The notes under the pieces are model-generated. The model made no database searches and was not told where the DNA came from. It saw only the letters and a list, made by a program, of their open reading frames with translations. This document shows positions 27,616 through 36,463 of a stretch of 64,000 nucleotides of DNA, in pieces (position 1 is the first letter of the stretch; every line of letters begins with the position of its first letter). Source of the DNA: Desulfobotulus mexicanus (GTDB taxonomy: Bacteria > Desulfobacterota > Desulfobacteria > Desulfobacterales > ASO4-4); contig NZ_VDMB01000001.1 in NCBI RefSeq assembly GCF_006175995.1, positions 62,001 to 126,000 of the forward strand, in the 5' to 3' direction. A program made the translations under genes and the position numbers.

Positions 27616-28466
27616 AAACCGGAATGCTGAAAATATCTCCCGGATTTGAGGATATCATGCCGCCGGAATACCGGGAGCTGGTGGATAATGGTCCCTACGG
27701 CAAAAACTACGGCATCGGTGACCTTGGATCTTACAAGGAGCTTCTGGAAGAACACCCCCTTTGTGCCGGCTGTGGTCTGGCCCTTTCCCTGCGTCTCACA
27801 CTGGCATCCCTTCCCATGCCGGAAGATACGGTGATTGTCGGTTCCACCGGTTGCAGTGCGCTGGCTTTCCCCCAGGTGGCACTGCACAATATCCACTCCC
27901 TGTTCGGCAATCAGAATGCCGTTGCCTCCGGACTGAAACGGGCATTGAAACTGCGCTTCCCGGATAAGGAAAAGGATGTGGTGGTCATTGCCGGAGACGG
28001 TGCCACCGCCGACATCGGCCTTGATATGGTAATGCAGTCCTGGCTGCGCCGTGAAAAAATCACCACCATCATGCTGGACAATGAGGCCTATGCCAATACC
28101 GGTGGTCAGGAAAGCGGCATGTCCATGCAGGGTGCGGTTCTGAACATGGCACCTACGGGGAAAAAGTTTCCCAAGCTTTCTTTGCCGGAGATTGCCCAGA
28201 CCTGTGGCTGCGCCTATGTGGCTGCGGCTTCACCGGCCAAACCCAAGCAGCTGGCAAAGGTTGTGAGGCGGGCCATTCTGGTGGCAAGGGAGATTGGTCC
28301 CACCTATGTGCAGCTCTACAGTCCCTGTCCCACAAACTACAAGTTCAACCCCAAAGAGACCGTATCCCTGATCAAGCAGCGGGAGAAGGATGGGCTTTAT
28401 CAGAGCAAAGAGTATATTTCACAGGAAGCCAAGGCGTTTCTGGAGAGTATTGAGGTGAAAAAATGA
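27612..28466 (+). CDS. 2-oxoacid:ferredoxin oxidoreductase beta subunit, 284 aa
   Basis: The TPP diphosphate-binding subunit: CAGC in HPLCAGCGLALSLR, the GDG...N motif in VIAGDGATADIGLDM ... MLDNEAYANTGGQ, and a C-terminal YVQLYSPCPTNYKF. It pairs with the alpha subunit at 26473. A paralogue with the same landmarks is encoded at 30640. Start and stop each overlap the neighbouring genes, giving one coupled operon. Confidence 0.92.
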   Translation: MKTGMLKISPGFEDIMPPEYRELVDNGPYGKNYGIGDLGSYKELLEEHPLCAGCGLALSLRLTLASLPMPEDTVIVGSTGCSALAFPQVALHNIHSLFGNQNAVASGLKRALKLRFPDKEKDVVVIAGDGATADIGLDMVMQSWLRREKITTIMLDNEAYANTGGQESGMSMQGAVLNMAPTGKKFPKLSLPEIAQTCGCAYVAAASPAKPKQLAKVVRRAILVAREIGPTYVQLYSPCPTNYKFNPKETVSLIKQREKDGLYQSKEYISQEAKAFLESIEVKK

Positions 28467-29152
28467 ATGCAATGGAAAGAGTCTTTATCCGGATGTCCGG
28501 CCTTGGAGGGCAGGGTGCAGTAACAGCCGCCCATATTCTTGGAAGTGCTGCCAACAAGGACGGCCTTGAAAGTACAGTCAATCCCTTTTTCGGTGCGGAA
28601 AAGCGCCTTGCGCCTGCGGAAAGCTATGTTCGTATTTCTTCAGAGAAGGTTTATGAAAAGGGGGAAGTGCTGTATCCCAACATAATTATGATCTTTCATC
28701 CCCACGTCATCACCATGGGCAAGTGCTACACCATGCCCTTTTTTGACGGACTGCAGGAAGGAGGCTCCATTCTCATAAACTCCGATGAACCCCTCATCAG
28801 TGATGAGGATCTGAAGCGTCTTTCTGATCTGAATGCAAAAATCTACTATGTACCGGGTACAAGGGTTGCCACGGAAGTCGCAGGTTCAGAGCTTTCAACC
28901 AACATTGCCATGCTCGGCGGCCTTTACGCCATGCGGAAACTCACCTCCATGGAAGCCCTGAAGGAATCCATGATAGAGCGTTTTGGTGGCGGAAAGTTTG
29001 TTGCTTCGGGAACAACGGCTGCACTGGATGATGCTGTTACGGGTAAATTTGCTAAGGTCAGTCAGATGATAGAGAAAAATATGGAACTGATTGATGCAGC
29101 CGGGGCCGCTTTGACGGAGTTCCCTCTGCCGGGAACAAAGGGAGGTGAGTGA
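28463..29152 (+). CDS. 2-oxoacid:ferredoxin oxidoreductase gamma subunit, 229 aa
   Basis: The Rossmann-type gamma domain with the family signature RMSGLGGQGAVTAAHILG near the N-terminus and EVAGSELSTNIAMLGGLYA in the second half; it contributes to CoA binding. The C-terminal 40 residues (AKVSQMIEKNMELIDAAGAAL) are helical. This is the only gamma gene in the locus, so both alpha/beta cores probably share it. Confidence 0.9.
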   Translation: MNAMERVFIRMSGLGGQGAVTAAHILGSAANKDGLESTVNPFFGAEKRLAPAESYVRISSEKVYEKGEVLYPNIIMIFHPHVITMGKCYTMPFFDGLQEGGSILINSDEPLISDEDLKRLSDLNAKIYYVPGTRVATEVAGSELSTNIAMLGGLYAMRKLTSMEALKESMIERFGGGKFVASGTTAALDDAVTGKFAKVSQMIEKNMELIDAAGAALTEFPLPGTKGGE

Positions 29153-29154
29153 TT

Positions 29155-29343
29155 ATGTATTTATCAGTCAGAGTGGATAAGGAAAAATGTATCGGGTGCA
29201 AAATCTGCATCACCAGTTGTCCGGAACCCAATGTATTTATTTTTTTGCCGGAGCAAAAGCTTGTGGAAGTCAATGAGAGCCGCTGCAAGGCCTGCGGACT
29301 CTGCACAACGGTCTGTGCGAAGGAAGCCCTGAAAATCGGCTGA
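29155..29343 (+). CDS. Two-cluster 4Fe-4S delta subunit/ferredoxin, 62 aa
   Basis: Two complete ferredoxin motifs: CIGCKICITSCPEPN and CKACGLCTTVCAKEA. As the delta subunit it carries electrons out of the OFOR core to free ferredoxin. GGAGG nine bases before the ATG at 29155 favours this start over the GTG at 29149. Residues 12-25 also form a hydrophobic turn between clusters, normal for the family. Confidence 0.9.
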   Translation: MYLSVRVDKEKCIGCKICITSCPEPNVFIFLPEQKLVEVNESRCKACGLCTTVCAKEALKIG

Positions 29344-29465
29344 TCTGGCTGCTTTTCCTGTGTGATATTATTTGCTTTGGGGGGCAGAAATTTTGTCCTC
29401 CAAAGTGAAATGCAGAATTATTCGTCTCTGCCTTTATCAGAGCAGTGCGGGTCAGGAGACTTACA

Positions 29466-30638
29466 ATGTGTTCAGAAAAAAAGAAGAACAGGGATACCAT
29501 TGCAGAGCTGCTCCACGGTTTGCGCAATAAAGCCTTCATCACCGGCAGTGAAGCCGTTGCCGAGGCCGTTAAGCGGGCCAATGTTGATATGGCCATTGCC
29601 TATCCCATTACACCGCAGTCGGAAAGCATGCATCTGGTGGGTGAGCTTTTCGCCAAAGGGCATATCAAGGATTATTACAGGGCGGAAAACGAGTTTGCCG
29701 TCATGGCAGCGGTGCATGGTGCTGCCTTAGGTGGCGGTCGGGTCTTCACCGCCACAAGCGGACCGGGCACCCTCCGGGCCATGGAGATGTTTCCGGTATG
29801 GGCCGGTGCCAGGCAGCCCATTGTCTGTGCCTTTATGTGCCGTGGCGTTTCCCTGCCTCCATCCATTCAACCGGAAAATATTGAGATGGGGATGCTGCTG
29901 GATACGGGCATGCTGATGCTTCACGCCGAGAATGGTCAGGATTTTTTCGATATGATCCTTCAGGCCTATCTGGTGGCGGAACAGCCCGATGTTCACCTGC
30001 CCGTGGGGGTCTTTGCCGATGGTTTTTTTGTGACCCACACAAGGGAGGAAATGCTGCTGCCACCGGAGGACTGCTGTCTTCCTCCCTATGATCCGGGTTT
30101 TGCCCCGGTGCCTGTATTTGATATGGAAACCCCTCCCATGCGCATCACCCGTGATCCCCTGCTGAATAAAAGTAATTTCATCAGTGGCAACGCCAATGCC
30201 AGCTGGCATCAGGAAGTGCTGGCAGCAGCGGAGCGGGCCAGAAAGCATATCGCACATTTCATGGGCGGACTGCTGGAAGTGGAAAACCCCGGCGCAAAAA
30301 TTTTCATTGCCGCATCGGGAACGGCCGTATCCCAGTCACGGGAAGCCCTGCGTATGATGCAGGCTGAGGGAATGGATGTGGGCCTTATTAAAATTAAATC
30401 CATCCGTCCCTTTCCGGGCAGCGAACTGTCTAAGGCACTGGAAGCGGCAGATCTGGTTGTGGTGCCGGAATTCAATGCAGGCGGGTGGCTTGCACGGGAA
30501 ATCAGGGCAACCATCGACCGGAATCACCGTGTCATCGGTGCGCCAAGGGTTTTTGGTGGCATGACCATGCCCCCATGGCTGATTGTGGAAGAAGTCAAAA
30601 AGGCCCTTGGGGCCGGACAAAGCAGGGGAGGGTGCTGA
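29466..30638 (+). CDS. Second OFOR alpha subunit (alpha'), 390 aa
   Basis: A clear paralogue of the 26473 gene with the same blocks (ITGSEAVAEAVKRANVDM, AYPITPQSESMHLVGE, GLIKIKSIRPFPGSE) but a different N-terminal extension (CSEKKKNRDTIAELLHGLRNK). Differences cluster around the substrate-facing loops (ATSGPGTLRAMEMFPVW against ATGGPGTMRAFEVFPTW). AGGAG precedes the ATG at 29466. It is followed after one base by its own beta', but no second gamma or delta, so it probably uses the shared subunits for another 2-oxoacid. Confidence 0.9.
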   Translation: MCSEKKKNRDTIAELLHGLRNKAFITGSEAVAEAVKRANVDMAIAYPITPQSESMHLVGELFAKGHIKDYYRAENEFAVMAAVHGAALGGGRVFTATSGPGTLRAMEMFPVWAGARQPIVCAFMCRGVSLPPSIQPENIEMGMLLDTGMLMLHAENGQDFFDMILQAYLVAEQPDVHLPVGVFADGFFVTHTREEMLLPPEDCCLPPYDPGFAPVPVFDMETPPMRITRDPLLNKSNFISGNANASWHQEVLAAAERARKHIAHFMGGLLEVENPGAKIFIAASGTAVSQSREALRMMQAEGMDVGLIKIKSIRPFPGSELSKALEAADLVVVPEFNAGGWLAREIRATIDRNHRVIGAPRVFGGMTMPPWLIVEEVKKALGAGQSRGGC

Positions 30639-30639
30639 T

Positions 30640-31506
30640 ATGTCAAAAAAGATCATTACTCCCGTAGCATCTCTGGCCCATATTCTGCCGGAGGATTACA
30701 GGGATCTGGTGGAAAAGGGTCCCCACGGAAAATCTGTGGGTATCAAAGATCTGGGCAGCTTCAAGGAAATTACCGAGGAACACCCCCACTGTGCCGGGTG
30801 CGGCGTGTCTCTGGGCGTGCGTCTGGCCCTTGCCGCACTGCCCGCCCCGGAAGATACTCTTGTGGTGGGTACTCCCGGATGTTCCTTCTTTGCCCTTTCC
30901 CAGACGGCAGTGAATTATTCCAATACCGCTTTTGGTAATCAGAATTCCGTTGCCTCAGGGTTGAAGCGCATGCTGTCCATCCGGTATCCGGATAAGGATA
31001 AGGACGTGGTGGTGATGGCCGGAGATGGTGGTATTGCCGATATCGGTCTGGACATGACCCTGCATTCCTGGTTCAGGGGGGAAAAGATAAGCACCATCAT
31101 GCTGGACAATGAGGTGTACGGTAATACCGGCGGTCAGGAAAGCGGGATGTCTCCTGAAGGGCAGGTGCTGCATATGGCTCCAAAGGGAAAGAATTTTAAG
31201 AAAATTCCTGTTTTTGAAATGGCAAGAACTGCAGGTTGTGTTTATGGGGCAAGAGTTACCATTGCCAGCCCGAAGCGGCTTGGCAGGGCTGTGAACAGGG
31301 CCATTCTCCTTGCACGGGAACTGGGGCCCACCTATGTTCAGATTTACACGCCCTGTCCCACCAACATGAAATTCAGTCCTGCGGACACCATTCGGATAGC
31401 TAAGGAGGCGGGCAGCACCCATTATGCCTTTGAGGAATTCATGACGGAGGAAGCTGCTTTAAGGATAGCGGTCATGGAAGGTGAACAGGGTAAGATTCAG
31501 GACTGA
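30640..31506 (+). CDS. Second OFOR beta subunit (beta'), 288 aa
   Basis: A paralogue of the 27612 gene: HPHCAGCGVSLGVR, VMAGDGGIADIGLDM, DNEVYGNTGGQESGM and YVQIYTPCPTNMKF. The start at 30640 follows GGGGAGGG. The C-terminal HYAFEEFMTEEAALRIAV is of interest because its coding DNA recurs as a fragment at 34153-34182, a sign that this end of the operon was once duplicated. Confidence 0.92.
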   Translation: MSKKIITPVASLAHILPEDYRDLVEKGPHGKSVGIKDLGSFKEITEEHPHCAGCGVSLGVRLALAALPAPEDTLVVGTPGCSFFALSQTAVNYSNTAFGNQNSVASGLKRMLSIRYPDKDKDVVVMAGDGGIADIGLDMTLHSWFRGEKISTIMLDNEVYGNTGGQESGMSPEGQVLHMAPKGKNFKKIPVFEMARTAGCVYGARVTIASPKRLGRAVNRAILLARELGPTYVQIYTPCPTNMKFSPADTIRIAKEAGSTHYAFEEFMTEEAALRIAVMEGEQGKIQD

Positions 31507-31568
31507 TTTACCTTGTACCTGCTGTCCGTAGTTCAGTTTTTTTGATTTCTCACCAGTATGCGGCTACT

Positions 31569-31769
31569 ACACCTGCCACATTCCCGTTGCGTGCGGAGTT
31601 TTGTGCTTTCACGCATCAGTGCATTGTCTGTATCAGGCCACTTTGGATGGATCTGTGATGGTCTCCGCTGAATTTCTGAAGAAACAGGGCCATGTTTCTA
31701 AGGCCAGCGGGCAGGTTCAGACATCTCTTTTTCAGGCAGAATGACAATGCATGGGAATGTGGCAGGTGT
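31569..31769. repeat. 17-bp inverted repeat bracketing about 170 bp
   Basis: ACACCTGCCACATTCCC at 31569-31585 is the exact reverse complement of 31753-31769. The enclosed DNA holds a further pair (GCATTGTC/GACAATGC) and no gene. It could be a small miniature-element remnant or a recombination scar between the OFOR operon and SulP. Confidence 0.6.
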
Positions 31770-31854
31770 GTGTAGTCTCTATTATTTTATCCTTTGTTTA
31801 TAAATTTTTATAATTTCTGTTGCCACAGCCCTCTGACTTCAAAGGCCGGTACAA

Positions 31855-31918
31855 AAAAGGCCCCGCACGGAGCAGAAGGCAGAATATCCGGGTGCATATT
31901 TTGCACGATCTGCTCCGT
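31855..31918 (-). terminator. Terminator of the intact SulP gene
   Basis: ACGGAGCAGA (31867-31876) pairs with TCTGCTCCGT (31909-31918), with an inner GTGCA/TGCAC stem. On the minus strand it is followed by GGCC and a T-run, so it ends transcription from 33532. Confidence 0.7.
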
Positions 31919-31954
31919 ACTTTGAAATGAGGGTTCAGAAAAAATATAAAGCGT

Positions 31955-33532
31955 TTATTTCTCTTTGTCTATTTTTTTTGCTTCTTCAAGTGCTTTTTCA
32001 AAATCCACAAAGAGAATTTCTTCGGGAAGATCTTTGTCGTGGAGATGCACAAGTTCATTTCTGAGTACTTCACTTAGTACAATGAAGGTTTGAATGTGCG
32101 AACTCTTAAGGCGGAGAATAATTTCTTCCAGAGCAAAAATAGCACTGAGGTCAATGAAGGGAACCTTGCGGCAATCAAAAATAATTACCTTTGTATCCAG
32201 TACCGTGTCCACTTCATCCACAAGCTTGCTCATGGAACCGAAGAAAAAGGGGCCGTTTATTTCAAGGATACGGATTCTGCCTTCCATGGCATCGGATCGG
32301 GTGTTATCCAGAGGGTAAATTTTGAAGTTGGCCTGCCGGACCATGCGGTGGATGATCATACCCATAGACATGAAAACACCTGCGCCCACGGCAATGATGA
32401 GATCCACAAAAACCGTGAGTCCGAAAACCACGGTCATAACGGAAAGGTCTGTCCGGGGAGCGGTTTTTATGAGGCGAAGAAGCTTGTAGTCCAGAATATC
32501 AACGCCGACCTTGATGAGAATACCCGCAAGAACCGCCATGGGGATGTTGGTGGCCAGGGGCGCGGCTCCCAGAAGAAGGATGAGCAGAAGGCTTGCATGG
32601 GTGACACCGCTGATTCTTGTCTGTCCGCCTGCTTTGATGTTGACCACCGTGCGCATGGTGGCGCCTGCGCCGGGAAGGCCACCCACAAAGGAACACATCA
32701 TATTTCCCAGGCCCTGACCGATCAGTTCCCGGTTGGGTTTATGGCGGGTGCCTGTGACCGAGTCTGCCACAAGGGAAGTGAGCAGGGAGTCAATGCTTCC
32801 CAGAAGGGCAAGGGTGATGCCCAGAACAAGGATGGTGGTCCATGCCTGGAGACAGAAGGCTGGCATGATAAATTCCGGAAGTCCAAGGGGAATTTCACCG
32901 ATGACGGGAACCTTGAAGCCCAGCCCCATAGAGAGAAGGGTTATGGCGATCAGGGCAATCAGAGGGGATGGAATTATCCGGCTGATGCGCATGGGAGTAA
33001 AAAAAACGATGAGCAGGGTCAGCCCACCTAGTATCAGTGCCTGAAAATTAACGGCCATAAGGGTGGAGGGCAGTGTCATGATGGCAAGGAAGGGTGAGGT
33101 TTTGGGAGATGTTCCCATTAGAGGGGCTATCTGCAGCAGAATGATTATAATGCCGATGCCGCTCATAAAACCGGATATCACAGGGTAGGGGATAAAGCGC
33201 ACGAGGCCGCCAACCTTTACGCAGCCCATGATGATCTGGATAAGTCCCGCAATGAGCACAGCAGACATTGCAGTGGCAAGGTCACTGCCTACAGCCACGA
33301 GAATGGATGCAAATACAACGGTCATGGGTCCGGTGGGACCGGATATCTGGGTACGGGTACCGCCGAAAATGGCGGCCATCATACCCAGCATGATGGCTCC
33401 GTAAAGGCCTGCGGCGGCTCCTGCACCGGAAGCGACGCCAAAGGCAAGGGCAAGGGGCAGGGCGACAATACCGGCGGTGAGTCCGCCGAAAAGATCTCCC
33501 CGGAGGGTTTTGATGGAAAAGGTGTTAGTCAT
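31955..33532 (-). CDS. SulP-family anion (probably sulfate) transporter with STAS domain, 525 aa
   Basis: N-terminal RGDLFGGLTAGIVALPLALAFG (partly given) starts a membrane core of 10-14 helices including GTRTQISGPTGPMTVVFA and the FLAP-type SIDSLLTSLVADSVTGTRH block. A cytoplasmic STAS domain fills about residues 420-515 (RILEINGPFFFGSMSKLVDEVD, FIDLSAIFALEE). SulP carriers move sulfate, bicarbonate or other anions; in sulfate reducers sulfate import is the usual proposal. The start at 33532 is set by GGAGAG; the broken copy at 21781-22505 shares both coding ends and the leader. Confidence 0.93.
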   Translation of the reverse strand: MTNTFSIKTLRGDLFGGLTAGIVALPLALAFGVASGAGAAAGLYGAIMLGMMAAIFGGTRTQISGPTGPMTVVFASILVAVGSDLATAMSAVLIAGLIQIIMGCVKVGGLVRFIPYPVISGFMSGIGIIIILLQIAPLMGTSPKTSPFLAIMTLPSTLMAVNFQALILGGLTLLIVFFTPMRISRIIPSPLIALIAITLLSMGLGFKVPVIGEIPLGLPEFIMPAFCLQAWTTILVLGITLALLGSIDSLLTSLVADSVTGTRHKPNRELIGQGLGNMMCSFVGGLPGAGATMRTVVNIKAGGQTRISGVTHASLLLILLLGAAPLATNIPMAVLAGILIKVGVDILDYKLLRLIKTAPRTDLSVMTVVFGLTVFVDLIIAVGAGVFMSMGMIIHRMVRQANFKIYPLDNTRSDAMEGRIRILEINGPFFFGSMSKLVDEVDTVLDTKVIIFDCRKVPFIDLSAIFALEEIILRLKSSHIQTFIVLSEVLRNELVHLHDKDLPEEILFVDFEKALEEAKKIDKEK

Positions 33533-34152
33533 GGTGTTCTCTCCGAATCCTTCATCAATATTGTATGAGTACAGGGTGCCCGGATGAAAACCAGGATTTT
33601 TTGTTCCGTTCAGGGGAGGCGGGAATTTTGATCCTATTTTGCACAGTGGCATGAAAGGGATAAATTCGGGCCTGACGAAAGGGGCAAAAAAGGCGGTTTT
33701 GGCTCAGGCATGAATGATTAAATTACCGAAAGACATTTCTTGGGTTTTAGGAAATGGCATTTCGGGAATACAAATATTTCTGTGAAAAGAATTGCGCCCT
33801 TGTGTGGGGGAGGTTTGGTTTAAAAAGATTTTTCCCATAGATATCAAGGTTTCCTTTTGAAAAAAGTTGAAATAAAATACATACAGGCATGCTTCCTCTG
33901 AAGGAAAGATGCCTATAGTTCATCTGTATATGAAGCGTCTTATCTTTCTATATTTAATTTGATAAGAACATTTCATGATCAGGTAGGAAAATCTGATAGC
34001 ACGGAAAAATAAGGAAGTCTATTTTTTTTATAAATGCTGTTCAGAACAGGCGAATGGGGTTTTGTCTTTGAGGGCTAAGGGTATTGCAGTATTCATTTTT
34101 ATCGACACGGCCCGGGCTGTAAAGGTGGATGGTGCATGAAACAGGCATGTTT

Positions 34153-34182
34153 CATTATGTCTTTGAGGAATGTATGACGGAG
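34153..34182 (+). pseudogene. Fragment of an OFOR beta' 3' end
   Basis: 27 of 30 bases match 31420-31449 in the beta' gene and still read HYVFEECMTE in frame against HYAFEEFMTE. It shows that a duplication once covered the end of the OFOR operon and a SulP gene. Confidence 0.55.
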
Positions 34183-34290
34183 AAAATCGCAGGAAGGGAA
34201 GCAGGAAAAAATGCGGAAAACTCCAGTAAAAAACCAGGACAGTGCAAAAATTGTATTTTGAGTTGCTTCGGCCTGTTTCGATAAATCAGT

Positions 34291-34330
34291 GCCGTTTCTT
34301 GAGCAATGCCTCAGGTACTCAAGAAACGGC
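34291..34330. terminator. 13-bp hairpin after the SulP-REC gene
   Basis: GCCGTTTCTTGAG pairs perfectly with CTCAAGAAACGGC across a 14-base loop, 12 bases beyond the SulP-REC stop. No T-run follows on the minus strand, so it may act as an mRNA 3' end stabiliser rather than a classical terminator. Confidence 0.6.
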
Positions 34331-34341
34331 AGGTCTGAAGA

Positions 34342-36393
34342 TTAGTTTTCCTGATGCTGCAGTCCTGTACCTTGGGAAGTCCGGGGAGATATAAGTCTTT
34401 CTTCTGCCTGACGAATACGCTCTTCCTGGCTGATCTTGCGCCTTCGGGCTGCCTTGATTTTATCCAGAAGTTCTGAAAATTCTGCGGGTTTAAGGAGGTA
34501 GTCAAAGGCTCCCATGCGCATACCCTGAACGGCACTTTCTTCGCTTCCGTGGCCTGTGAGAAGAATAACCTCTACGGAGGGAAACTCTTTTTTCAACTCT
34601 GCCAGTACCTCAAGTCCGCCCATCCCGGGCATACGGAGATCCAGTACAACCACATCCTGTGGTTTTTCCCTAAGAAGGTTCAGTCCTTCCCTGCCGTCGT
34701 GGGTAAGGGAAATAATGTGTCCCCTTTCTTCAAGGCGCAGAGCAAGCATTTCCGTGAAGTCCTTTTCATCATCCACCAGCAGAATACGGGCACCGGGGAC
34801 CAGAGCTTTGGGGCTTTTTTCAGGCTGCGTAAAGATTTCTGCTTCCATGAGTGCACTTTTAAGGTCCGGAAATATTATTTGGGATGGAAGTCCTTCATGG
34901 TTCAGATTAATGAGCTGTGCCCTGATCTGCGGGGGCATGACCACAAGGGATGTGATTTTTGAGGCTTTGAGCCGTTCAATGGTTTCCTCCAGCGCAAAAA
35001 CGGCACTCAGGTCAATGAAGGGGATGCGACTGCAGTTGAAAATGATGACCTTTGTGCCCAGTACCTGATCCACATTGTCCGTAAGGCGACTGGTGGATCC
35101 GAAGAAAAAAGCCCCCTGAATTTCAAGTACCCTTACTTGTCCCTGCATATGGCTGGTGGCACTCTCGTCATCGGGCCAGATGCTGACGCGGGCCTGATTG
35201 CTGACCCTTTTGGTGATCAGTGCCATGGAAAAGAGAACCCCCACTCCTACGGCAATGATGAGATCCACAAAAACCGTGAGTACAAAGACGGCGGTCATGA
35301 CCATGAGATCATCTTTGGGGGCTGTTTTAAGAAGCTTGATAAAACGGTAGTCCAGAATATCCAGTCCTACTTTGATGAGGATGCCTGCAAGAACGGCCAG
35401 AGGAATGTTCTGGGCCAGAGGGGCGGCACCCAGAAGAAGAATCAGAAGAAAAACCGCATGGGTGACGCCGCTGATGCGTGTACTTCCCCCTGCTTTGATA
35501 TTCACGACTGTGCGCATGGTGGCTCCGGCTCCGGGAATCCCCCCCACAAAGGCGCAGAGGCTGTTGCCAAGGCCCTGCCCTACAAGCTCCCGGTTGGAGT
35601 TGTGCCGGGTACCCGTTACGGAGTCCGCCACAAGGGAGGTGAGAAGGCTGTCTATGCTGCCGAGAAGGGCAAGGGTAACGCCTGCAACAATCACGGGCTT
35701 CAGTGTTTCCATACTGAAGAGAGGCAGGGTGAGATCCGGCAGCCCCATGGGAATTTCTCCTATGACAGGCACCTTGAAGCCCGCAATAATGGAGATGAGG
35801 GTTACGCTGATGAGGGCCATCAGGGGAGAGGGGAGAATACGGCTGATGCTCATGGGAGTGAGGAAAACAATGAGCAGGGTAAGGAGGGACAGAAAGGCCG
35901 CCTGAAAATTAATGGACATTAAAGTCGCAGGTATGGCAAAAATTGCACCCGTGGGTGAAGCCTGTGAGGGTGCGCCCAGCAGTGGGGCAATCTGAAGAAG
36001 GATAATGATCAGTCCGATGCCGCTCATGAAACCCGATACCACCGGGTAGGGAATAAATCTGACAAGGGCTCCGGTCTTGCTGAGGCCTAGCAGGATCTGT
36101 ACCACACCACAGACAAGAACGGCACCCATGACCATGGCAATGTTTCCCTCCATGGATATGAGAATGGCTGCAAAAACCACGGTCATGGGGCCGGTTGGTC
36201 CGGAGATCTGCATTTTCGTCCCGCCCGCCAGAGCTGCAATTAGGCCCAGCATGATGGCTCCGTATAAGCCTGCCGCAGCTCCGGCTCCCGAAGCCACACC
36301 AAAGGCCAGTGCCAGGGGAAGGGCCACAACTCCTGCGGTCAGCCCTCCGAAAAGATCACCCCGGATGCGGGGCATGGATAAGGTGGAAGTCAT
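34342..36393 (-). CDS. SulP-STAS anion transporter fused to a receiver domain, 683 aa
   Basis: Residues 1-520 are a complete SulP-STAS carrier paralogous to the 31955 gene (MPRIRGDLFGGLTAGVVAL, SIDSLLTSLVADSVTGTRH, STAS with FIDLSAVFALEE). A short linker leads to a full receiver domain at about 535-655: ARILLVDDEKDF, phospho-acceptor Asp585 in VVVLDLRMPG, LLTGHGS, and Lys635 in DYLLKPAE. The tail is a charged helix (RRRKISQEERIRQAEERL). The start at 36393 has GGAGGATTT. It is the last gene of an operon with two histidine kinases and separate receivers. I infer that phosphorylation of the receiver gates transport. All receiver catalytic residues are present. Confidence 0.93.
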   Translation of the reverse strand: MTSTLSMPRIRGDLFGGLTAGVVALPLALAFGVASGAGAAAGLYGAIMLGLIAALAGGTKMQISGPTGPMTVVFAAILISMEGNIAMVMGAVLVCGVVQILLGLSKTGALVRFIPYPVVSGFMSGIGLIIILLQIAPLLGAPSQASPTGAIFAIPATLMSINFQAAFLSLLTLLIVFLTPMSISRILPSPLMALISVTLISIIAGFKVPVIGEIPMGLPDLTLPLFSMETLKPVIVAGVTLALLGSIDSLLTSLVADSVTGTRHNSNRELVGQGLGNSLCAFVGGIPGAGATMRTVVNIKAGGSTRISGVTHAVFLLILLLGAAPLAQNIPLAVLAGILIKVGLDILDYRFIKLLKTAPKDDLMVMTAVFVLTVFVDLIIAVGVGVLFSMALITKRVSNQARVSIWPDDESATSHMQGQVRVLEIQGAFFFGSTSRLTDNVDQVLGTKVIIFNCSRIPFIDLSAVFALEETIERLKASKITSLVVMPPQIRAQLINLNHEGLPSQIIFPDLKSALMEAEIFTQPEKSPKALVPGARILLVDDEKDFTEMLALRLEERGHIISLTHDGREGLNLLREKPQDVVVLDLRMPGMGGLEVLAELKKEFPSVEVILLTGHGSEESAVQGMRMGAFDYLLKPAEFSELLDKIKAARRRKISQEERIRQAEERLISPRTSQGTGLQHQEN

Positions 36394-36463
36394 AAATCCT
36401 CCGGTTATTTCGTTATTCAGGGGATAAGAAAACCTCCCTGTGTTTTTTTGATGGTGAGGTTTG

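Larger units (their letters stand above)
33533..34341. other. 809 bp gap: duplicated leader, OFOR fragment, hairpin
   Basis: 33533 to about 34010 is the second copy of the SulP leader (see 22506). 34153-34182 is a fragment of an OFOR beta' 3' end. 34291-34330 is a perfect 13-bp hairpin. The rest is AT-rich and without genes. Confidence 0.7.

Noticed and set aside
32090-33031. 313-residue plus-strand frame
   Set aside because: Antisense shadow of the SulP carrier; low-complexity His/Gly composition typical of shadows.
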